Part shown: positions 7,344-12,400 of the stretch, in pieces
Layout of the letters: each line of letters starts with the position of its first letter
How positions within the stretch are numbered: the stretch's first letter is position 1
NCBI GenBank assembly: GCA_046546235.1
Contig: JBKGYG010000052.1
Span: 1 to 12,400, forward strand
Length of the DNA stretch: 12,400 nt
Source of the DNA: JBKGYG01 sp046546235
Lineage (GTDB): Bacteria; Bacillota; Clostridia; Lachnospirales; DSM-24629
Direction of reading: 5' to 3'
Translations under genes and position numbers: made by a program
The notes under the pieces: model-generated
Seen by the model: the letters and a program-made list of their open reading frames with translations, nothing else
What the model was told of the DNA's origin: nothing
Databases searched by the model: none

Positions 7344-8678
7344 ATGAAAGATAATTTCAAAGGATGGAAGTCTGTATATACATTTACTTTTCGACAAGCT
7401 ACAAAGGGTTTAGGTTTTAAAGTTGTCACTGCATTAATCGCAATCTTAATATTAGTAACATTTATAATAGCAAATCTAGTAATGGCTAAACCAGATGAAG
7501 AAAATAAAATTAAAGCTTCTACAATTGAAACAGTTTATATCTTAGACAAAAGTGAATTAGAATCAACTGATTATAAATATATTAATCCAGAACTTGATAA
7601 TGAACAGTTTGCACATATTGAATTTATACTTGCACAAGACCAGACTAGAAGTGAAATAATTAAGACCGCTGAAGCAAACTCCGAACAAACTCTTGCAATA
7701 ATAATAAGTAAAAGAGAATCAGGTTTTGAGATGGAGGGGATTATCCCTAATAATTCTTCTATATCAATAAATGAAGCAGAAGAATTACTAGATCCTATGT
7801 CATCAGCTTTTGAAGCCAATAAAATACTACAAACAGGCTTATCAGAATCTCAATTAAACTCCATACTCAAGCCCATAGTAACATCATTTTCAGATATAGG
7901 TGAAAATGATAGCGAAGCAGCCACCTTGGTTAAACTTGTTGCTCCAATGGTTTTTAGTTTTATGCTATATATGATGCTTTTATTACATGGTCAAACTATC
8001 AGTAAATCTGTTTCTACTGAAAAAACTTCAAAGCTAATGGAAACATTGTTAACATCGACTCATCCCTATGCTTTAATAACAGGTAAGGTATTAGCAATTA
8101 CTTCTATGGCTCTTTTACAATTTGTCACTTGGTTAGTTGCAATTTTTGCCGGATTATTTGGAGGAAATGCAATAGCAAAATCAATTTATCCTGAATATGA
8201 GAATACAGCTATTACAATTATAAATTTCCTTAAAGATAACATAGGAGAAACAGCAATGACTCTTCCTGCTGTTATATTGGCAATAATCTTTTTCTGTATT
8301 GGATTTATATTCTATTCTGTAATTGCAGCTCTTGCAGGTAGTATGGTTTCTAAATCAGAAGATGTTGCCACCACCCAAGGCCTTTTCCAATTGCCAATTA
8401 TTATTAGTTGGCTAATTAGTTACTTTGCACCTATTATGGAAAAGGGGGAAATAGTTTCCGTAGCAAGATATGTCCCATTCACCTCCCCCTTTATTATTCC
8501 GGTAGACTTAATTACTGGTAACATAGAGTTGATAGAAGGAATTATTTCATTAACTTTACTCCTCATTTTTTCACTTTTAACTATTATTTTATCAGCCAAA
8601 ATATACAAAGGTCTTGTATTATACACTGGACAGAAACTTAACTTTAAGACAATTGGTAATATACTAAAAAATAGCTAG
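7344..8678 (+). CDS. ABC-2 type permease, NatB/YhaP-like (second of two)
   Basis: A 444-residue paralogue of the preceding permease, with the same layout: N-terminal helix 25-47, extracytoplasmic domain about 50-195, then helices near 198-216, 243-272, 306-331, 345-364, 374-390 and 399-420. TEKTSKLMETLL (225-236) matches the other subunit's EKSTRVVEYLL, and FKGWKSVYTFTFRQ at the N-terminus matches its GWKDVFTFTLKQ. ATG 7344 lies 13 bp after the previous stop, with GGGGGTAGG as ribosome site. The extracytoplasmic domains of the two paralogues have diverged far more than the helices, which suggests different roles outside the cell in one heterodimer (inference). A hairpin follows the stop, so this is the last gene of the operon. 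Confidence 0.88.
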   Translation: MKDNFKGWKSVYTFTFRQATKGLGFKVVTALIAILILVTFIIANLVMAKPDEENKIKASTIETVYILDKSELESTDYKYINPELDNEQFAHIEFILAQDQTRSEIIKTAEANSEQTLAIIISKRESGFEMEGIIPNNSSISINEAEELLDPMSSAFEANKILQTGLSESQLNSILKPIVTSFSDIGENDSEAATLVKLVAPMVFSFMLYMMLLLHGQTISKSVSTEKTSKLMETLLTSTHPYALITGKVLAITSMALLQFVTWLVAIFAGLFGGNAIAKSIYPEYENTAITIINFLKDNIGETAMTLPAVILAIIFFCIGFIFYSVIAALAGSMVSKSEDVATTQGLFQLPIIISWLISYFAPIMEKGEIVSVARYVPFTSPFIIPVDLITGNIELIEGIISLTLLLIFSLLTIILSAKIYKGLVLYTGQKLNFKTIGNILKNS

Positions 8679-8689
8679 TTATACCACTT

Positions 8690-8727
8690 AGAAAAGCGAG
8701 CACATTTTGAAATGTCCTCGCTTTTCT
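8690..8727. terminator. Bidirectional hairpin terminator between convergent genes
   Basis: AGAAAAGCGAG (8690-8700) pairs perfectly with CTCGCTTTTCT (8717-8727). Inside it, ACATTT pairs with AAATGT after one C-C mismatch. It is 12 bp after the second permease and 45 bp before the azoreductase stop, and it reads similarly from both strands. The T-run is interrupted, so termination efficiency is uncertain. Confidence 0.7.
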
Positions 8728-8771
8728 ATAGATTTATAAATATTTACTGAGTTTTTTATAGTTTAACCAAT

Positions 8772-9377
8772 TTAGAATTTCTGAGCTTTTTCCTTAGCTA
8801 TTTCTATCGCCTTTCCTACAATCGAATCAACATCATTACCAATAACATCTAATGCATCAGCTGATATTGTTGTAAAATCAGAAATTCCAAGAAATCCAAA
8901 TATTGTTCTTAAATATCTATCTCCCATCTCAAATGATGAATTTGGTTCCGAATCATATTGCCCACCTCTTGATACAATATTTACAGCTTTTTTATTAGTA
9001 CACAAACCAACAGGACCTTTCTCAGTATACTTAAATGTTATTCCAACCACACAAATATAATCAATATATGCCTTTAATATAGCTGGAATACTTAAATTCC
9101 ACATTGGTTCAGCAATAATATATTTGTCAACTTCTGCAAACTGATACGCATATTTTAATATTGGGTTTTTTTTACTATTTTCATTTTTAGGACCAAATAC
9201 AATATTAATATCTTCTGATGATAATAACCCAATTTTTTCCTTGTATAAGTCTAACGTGATAATCTCATCTTCAGGGTGTTCATTCTTATATGTCTCAATA
9301 AATTCATCAGAAATCTTGAAAGTCCTTGATTCTCCCTCTGGTTTAGGATTTGCTTTAATGTACAATACCTTGCTCAT
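8772..9377 (-). CDS. azoR: FMN-dependent NADH-azoreductase (AzoR family)
   Basis: A 201-residue cytoplasmic flavoprotein with the flavodoxin-like fold, the usual length for AzoR. The family reduces quinones and azo compounds by two-electron transfer from NAD(P)H, and probably protects against electrophilic quinones. Visible FMN-site motifs are the N-terminal strand and phosphate loop (VLYIKANPKPEGESRT, 4-19), PMWNLSIP (91-98), which packs against the isoalloxazine ring, and SRGG (136-139). AYIDYICVVGITFKY (103-117) is also typical. ATG 9377 has AAAGGAG about eight bases upstream. The gene stands alone between the exporter operon and the selenium operon, with its own 5' gap but no promoter I would defend. 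The natural substrate is not predictable from sequence. Confidence 0.9.
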   Translation of the reverse strand: MSKVLYIKANPKPEGESRTFKISDEFIETYKNEHPEDEIITLDLYKEKIGLLSSEDINIVFGPKNENSKKNPILKYAYQFAEVDKYIIAEPMWNLSIPAILKAYIDYICVVGITFKYTEKGPVGLCTNKKAVNIVSRGGQYDSEPNSSFEMGDRYLRTIFGFLGISDFTTISADALDVIGNDVDSIVGKAIEIAKEKAQKF

Positions 9378-9478
9378 TTTTTTATCTCCTTTAACAATAT
9401 ATTTTAATTCGATATAAGTTTTTTACCTAAATAAATATTTAATCACATTCTGCACTTTATAACTTTACTATGATATTT

Positions 9479-9506
9479 AAAACCAACTAAACTTATAGTC
9501 GGTTTT
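9479..9506 (-). terminator. Terminator of the selenium operon
   Basis: On the minus strand the hairpin AAAACC-n-ACTA/TAGT-n-GGTTTT begins at the mnmH stop codon itself and ends in a short T-run. One mismatch splits the stem into 6 and 4 bp, with a 6-base loop. Confidence 0.6.
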
Positions 9507-10608
9507 ATATGCCACATTTATACTCTAAATAATGCAAAACTTCATTAGTACTACCTTCAAATACTATTCTATCAGCTTTTTTCTGTATTTGATATTTATA
9601 CATTGGATCATAATAATCTTTTAAAAGAGTTTCTAGCCAGTTTTTATGTAGCGTCATATTCCCTGTTTTTATTTGTTCTTGGTATGCTTGTTCAAATAGA
9701 TCTAATACTTTATTGAAGCGTATACCTCCAAGCCTTTTTTTGATTTTATTTATGCTGGTTCGTATATAATTTGCCCATTCTTCTAATCCTTTATTTACTG
9801 TATATACTTCATTGTAATTCTTTTGAGCTTGATAAACATATTCATCCATAGTAATTTTTACACGTTCTTCAAAAGGTACATTAACAAGTACTATCTTGCC
9901 CATATTAAAATACATGGCTAAAGGTTTAGGTATAAAACATCTACCTACATTCCTACCTTCATCCTCAAGTATTATATGTTTGTATCCTTTATTACGATGT
10001 CTAATAAGGGCGTAAGCAAGATTATTTTCAAAATTTATTTGAGTTGGCTGAGGAGTGATTTTATTACCAAATGATGAACCCCTATGATTAGCAATTCCTT
10101 CAAGGTCAATAGCATTCTTTAGCTTTTTTAACATAATAGTTTTACCAGCACCTGTAGAACCACTTAATAATATTGGTGTGCTTTTTTGATATGATGGTTG
10201 TAGCTGTGTTAATAAATAATTACGAAAGGCTTTATAACCACCTTCAAGTCTTTCTATTTCTTTACCAGTTACTTCAGTAATCCACTGTTGAGTAATCTTA
10301 GAGCGAAGCCCCCCTCTAAAACAGTAAATTATACTATCAGGGCATTTTTCTAAATAATCTATCCATGAATTTATACGTTCTTTTTTTATTTTCCCTGATA
10401 CTAATTCGTGTCCTAATTTAATAGCTTCTTCATTTCCTTTTTCTTTATAACATATCCCTACTAAATGTCTTTCTTTATCATTCATTAACGGTAAATTAAT
10501 AGCATTTATAAATGCACCTTTTTCATATTCTATTGGTGCACGTACATCAATAAGAGGAATTTCTTCTACTGCTATCTTTTCAAAATTACTAGTTGTAGGC
10601 AAATTCAT
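9505..10608 (-). CDS. mnmH: tRNA 2-selenouridine synthase
   Basis: MnmH (SelU, formerly YbbB) replaces the sulfur of 2-thiouridine at the tRNA wobble position with selenium from selenophosphate, through a geranylated intermediate. The 367-residue protein has the usual length. An N-terminal rhodanese domain (about 8-135) carries DVRAPIEYEKG (21-31) and the catalytic Cys96 in YCFRGGLRS (95-103). A P-loop ATPase-like domain follows with Walker A GSTGAGKT (150-157) and HRGSSFG (175-181), plus the family motif EDEGRNVGR (215-223). The start ATG directly follows the selD stop (TAA-ATG with no gap), and AAGGTGAT within the end of selD serves as ribosome site, so the two are translationally coupled. 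Selenophosphate made by the adjacent gene is its substrate. All key residues are present. Confidence 0.96.
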   Translation of the reverse strand: MNLPTTSNFEKIAVEEIPLIDVRAPIEYEKGAFINAINLPLMNDKERHLVGICYKEKGNEEAIKLGHELVSGKIKKERINSWIDYLEKCPDSIIYCFRGGLRSKITQQWITEVTGKEIERLEGGYKAFRNYLLTQLQPSYQKSTPILLSGSTGAGKTIMLKKLKNAIDLEGIANHRGSSFGNKITPQPTQINFENNLAYALIRHRNKGYKHIILEDEGRNVGRCFIPKPLAMYFNMGKIVLVNVPFEERVKITMDEYVYQAQKNYNEVYTVNKGLEEWANYIRTSINKIKKRLGGIRFNKVLDLFEQAYQEQIKTGNMTLHKNWLETLLKDYYDPMYKYQIQKKADRIVFEGSTNEVLHYLEYKCGI

Positions 10609-11640
10609 TTATATCACCTTAATCAGTTTTTCAAATTGTTCACAAGTATGCCCAATTGATTCAAGAAATAACCCTGCTTCTGAAGTGATTTTCAAAAACT
10701 CTCCGACTCCTTCTTTTTTGACAATTACTAATAATCCACCTGACGTTTGAGCATCACATAAAATATGTCTTTGTTCTTCTGTCATCTCTTCAACTTTATG
10801 TCCATAGCTTTTAAAATTCTTCTTAGTACCACCTGATACACAATCCATATTCAAATATTTTTTTGTGTTAGGAAGCAATGGTACTTTCTCATAATTTATT
10901 ATAGCAGAAATTCTACTGCCTTCACAAATTTCACCTAGGTGTCCTAAAAGTCCGAATCCAGTAACATCCGTTAACGCCACAACACTATCTAATGACGAAA
11001 TATTTGCCCCTATCTTGTTCAAAGTAGTCATTGCCTTAATCGCAGGTTCAATATGCCCTGGTTCAATTTTTTTCTTTTTTTGTGCTGTTGTTAATATCCC
11101 TATTCCTAAAGGTTTTGTTAAGAATATTTCACAACCTGGTTTTGCTTTGTCATTCTTTTTTAAGTCACTATTATCAACAATCCCAGTTACAGCTAAACCA
11201 TATATTGGTTCTGGAGAATCAATTGAATGTCCTCCTGCTAATGGTATCCTTGCATCGTCACAAACAGCTCGACCACCTTCAATAACTTCTCTAGCAATCT
11301 CAGGTGACAGTTTATTTACAGGCCATCCAAGTATAGATATAGCCATCAAAGGTTTACCCCCCATAGCATATATATCACTTATTGCATTAGTAGCTGCAAT
11401 TTTACCAAAAGTAAATGGGTCATCTACAATTGGCATAAAAAAATCTGTAGTACTTAGCACTGAAGTTTCATTACCTAAATCATATGCTGCTGCATCGTCT
11501 TTCTTATCGTAACCTACTAACAGATTTGGATAGTTTATTTTGTCTTTTGAAGTTTTTAAAATTGTTTCTAATATTGATGGTGATATTTTACACCCACAAC
11601 CAGCACCATGACTATATTCTGTTAATCTTATTTCACTCAA
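10609..11640 (-). CDS. selD: Selenide, water dikinase (selenophosphate synthetase)
   Basis: SelD makes selenophosphate from selenide and ATP, the selenium donor for tRNA selenouridine and for selenocysteine. The protein is 343 residues, close to the E. coli enzyme, and matches it along its whole length. The glycine-rich N-terminal loop YSHGAGCGCK (9-18) holds the catalytic Cys15 (E. coli Cys17), Cys17 and the essential Lys18. Other conserved blocks are DDAAAYDL, STTDFFMPIVDDPF, GGHSIDSPEPIYGLAVTG, DVTGFGLLGHL and CDAQTSGGLL. The active-site residue is Cys, not selenocysteine, so this gene needs no UGA recoding. The start is TTG at 11640, chosen because AAGGAGG lies eight bases upstream and the next Met is far inside the domain. 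It is second in a three-gene operon and abuts mnmH. Confidence 0.97.
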   Translation of the reverse strand: MSEIRLTEYSHGAGCGCKISPSILETILKTSKDKINYPNLLVGYDKKDDAAAYDLGNETSVLSTTDFFMPIVDDPFTFGKIAATNAISDIYAMGGKPLMAISILGWPVNKLSPEIAREVIEGGRAVCDDARIPLAGGHSIDSPEPIYGLAVTGIVDNSDLKKNDKAKPGCEIFLTKPLGIGILTTAQKKKKIEPGHIEPAIKAMTTLNKIGANISSLDSVVALTDVTGFGLLGHLGEICEGSRISAIINYEKVPLLPNTKKYLNMDCVSGGTKKNFKSYGHKVEEMTEEQRHILCDAQTSGGLLVIVKKEGVGEFLKITSEAGLFLESIGHTCEQFEKLIKVI

Positions 11641-11712
11641 TAGTATTTCCTCCTTGAATTAGACTATTTTACGCCTTCAACTAATAATTGATAAATTTGA
11701 TAATTATGTAGT

Positions 11713-12048
11713 CTATACAGTAATCACTTTATCCGAACTCATCATTATAGAAACAATTTCTTCCATATCAGTTTTTCGTCCAACCTCTATACTATTCCCC
11801 AAATCATAATATGAAATACAAGTTCCACATCCTATTATCTCTACTCCTTTTGTATACAAGCCATCAAGAGCATCTAGAACTGTTGACCCTTTAGCTAACA
11901 ATTTCACCCCAGCATTATAACATACGATAACATCTGGCAAATTATCAGATATCCATAGCTTCCTTAAAAAAGATCCCATTAATTTTTTACCTAATTCCAT
12001 ATCACCTTTCCCAAAAGATTCATTATTAATAACAATAGTTGTTTTCAT
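11713..12048 (-). CDS. DsrE/YedF-like small protein of the selenium operon
   Basis: A 111-residue protein resembling the C-terminal DsrE-like half of YedF, a protein whose genomic distribution follows selenium use. KTTIVINNESFG (2-13) forms the first strand of the fold. The conserved IIGCGTCISYYDLG (71-84) carries Cys74 and Cys77, candidate persulfide or perselenide carriers, and VGRKTDM (89-95) follows as in YedF. The N-terminal TusA/SirA-like domain with its CPxP motif is absent. The start is certain, because AGGAGG sits about nine bases upstream and a consensus promoter lies just beyond it. It is therefore a genuine one-domain form, not a clipped prediction. It is first in the operon with selD (72 bp gap) and mnmH. 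A role in selenium or sulfur delivery is inferred from context; no activity is established for the family. Confidence 0.8.
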   Translation of the reverse strand: MKTTIVINNESFGKGDMELGKKLMGSFLRKLWISDNLPDVIVCYNAGVKLLAKGSTVLDALDGLYTKGVEIIGCGTCISYYDLGNSIEVGRKTDMEEIVSIMMSSDKVITV

Positions 12049-12095
12049 TTTATTATCCTCCTAAAGCACTATTCGCTTTCACCAATTACATTGTT

Positions 12096-12124
12096 ATTAT
12101 ATTTATATATTATTATTATGTCAA
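12096..12124 (-). promoter_or_regulatory. Consensus promoter of the selenium operon
   Basis: On the minus strand, TTGACA (12124-12119) and TATAAT (12101-12096) are both perfect and exactly 17 bases apart. Transcription would start near 12089, giving a leader of about 40 bases. The leader contains a small hairpin, AAAGC/GCTTT, directly in front of AGGAGG. Expression is probably strong and constitutive unless the leader hairpin modulates translation. Confidence 0.85.
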
Positions 12125-12165
12125 TATTTTTGCAAATTCAAATCTGTATACTTATAGAAGTAGGC

Positions 12166-12220
12166 TTAAATACTAATTATCTGAAAAATGGGCGCATCGT
12201 GATACGCCCCTACAAAATAT
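12166..12220. repeat. 55-bp interspersed repeat, copy 1, with central palindrome
   Basis: Identical over all 55 bases to 12346-12400. Its core (12190-12209) is an imperfect palindrome: GGGCG and CGCCC arms, then a mismatch, AT/AT and a CGTG loop. It is followed by CCTAC. It is GC-richer than the surrounding DNA and non-coding, lying upstream of the selenium operon promoter. Short GGGCG-n-CGCCCCTAC palindromes of this kind are known as dispersed elements in several bacterial phyla; assignment to that class is my inference. Confidence 0.8.
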
Positions 12221-12228
12221 TTGTTGTT

Positions 12229-12247
12229 GTGATACGCCTCTGCAAAA
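12229..12247. repeat. Degenerate half copy of the repeat
   Basis: GTGATACGCCTCTGCAAAA matches the right half of the 55-bp repeat (12199-12217) at 17 of 19 bases, 30 bp downstream of it. The left palindrome arm is missing, so it is a partial duplicate or an eroded copy. Confidence 0.6.
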
Positions 12248-12253
12248 GCTAAG

Positions 12254-12292
12254 GACAAAAGGGGCCTCGCCACGTTTGGAACGCGATTTGTC
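12254..12292. repeat. GC-rich block bounded by short inverted repeats
   Basis: GACAAA (12254-12259) and TTTGTC (12287-12292) bracket a GC-rich segment that contains a nested CGTT/AACG hairpin (12273-12283). It lies between the two 55-bp repeat copies. The composition is unlike the AT-rich flanks. It may be part of the same element; no gene is seen. Confidence 0.4.
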
Positions 12293-12345
12293 TCCTGCTG
12301 TTTTAATACTCTTAGTTAATTAAATTTGTACAATTGGTGCATATT

Positions 12346-12400
12346 TTAAATACTAATTATCTGAAAAATGGGCGCATCGTGATACGCCCCTACAAAATAT
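12346..12400. repeat. 55-bp interspersed repeat, copy 2 (reaches window edge)
   Basis: Exact copy of 12166-12220, offset by 180 bp in the same orientation, with the palindromic core at 12370-12389. It ends at the last base of the window, so the repeat unit may be longer on the right. The 125 bp between the copies holds the half copy and the GC-rich block; its last 50 bases or so are plain AT-rich sequence. Confidence 0.8.

Noticed and set aside
9378..9478. Promoter or quinone-responsive operator for the azoreductase
   Set aside because: Only AT-rich partial -10 matches and no clear dyad; nothing strong enough to annotate.
11015..11512. 165-codon open frame on the plus strand
   Set aside because: Entirely antisense to selD, which is conserved over its full length; a shadow of its codon pattern.
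10609..11640. Selenocysteine codon in selD
   Set aside because: The catalytic position is an ordinary Cys codon and the frame has no internal TGA.
12166..12400. Possible CRISPR array at the right edge
   Set aside because: Only two full copies, 55 bp long and 125 bp apart, with a half copy between. Repeat length and spacing do not fit an array and no cas gene is present.

Overview
This AT-rich window has strong Shine-Dalgarno sites, several TTG or GTG starts and consensus sigma-A-type promoters. That points to a low-GC Firmicute, most likely a member of the Clostridia. The gene content fits: a type I restriction-modification locus, a NatA-type ABC exporter, an FMN azoreductase and a selenium-utilisation operon. 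No RNA gene, CRISPR array or intact mobile element was found.

Layout, left to right. (1) 1-2150, minus strand: an XRE-type regulator followed by hsdM, the type I methylase, whose last residues run off the left edge. The promoter in front of the regulator is flanked by two near-identical 15-bp palindromes, which suggests autoregulation. (2) 2151-2424: intergenic, with the decayed C-terminal end of an IS4-type transposase and an inverted repeat. (3) 2425-4709, minus strand: a Wzy/WaaL-type O-antigen ligase/polymerase family membrane protein with a large extracytoplasmic domain, then a small unrecognised membrane-anchored protein. (4) 4710-5064: divergent promoter region. (5) 5065-8678, plus strand: a three-gene operon of one NatA-like ATPase and two paralogous ABC-2 permeases, closed by a hairpin. 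(6) 8772-9377, minus strand: an FMN-dependent azoreductase. (7) 9505-12048, minus strand: the selenium operon, in order a DsrE/YedF-like protein, selD (selenophosphate synthetase) and mnmH/selU (tRNA 2-selenouridine synthase). A perfect TTGACA-17-TATAAT promoter drives it. (8) 12166-12400: GC-richer intergenic repeats, with two identical 55-bp copies exactly 180 bp apart.

The genes form independent modules. The selenium genes act together: SelD makes selenophosphate, MnmH uses it to convert 2-thiouridine to 2-selenouridine in the tRNA wobble position, and the small DsrE protein is probably a selenium or sulfur handling partner. The ATPase and two permeases probably form one exporter with a heterodimeric membrane part. 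No clearly new system is visible. The best leads are the operator arrangement at the restriction-modification promoter, the repeat family at the right edge, the one-domain YedF-like protein, and the unrecognised small protein beside the polymerase.
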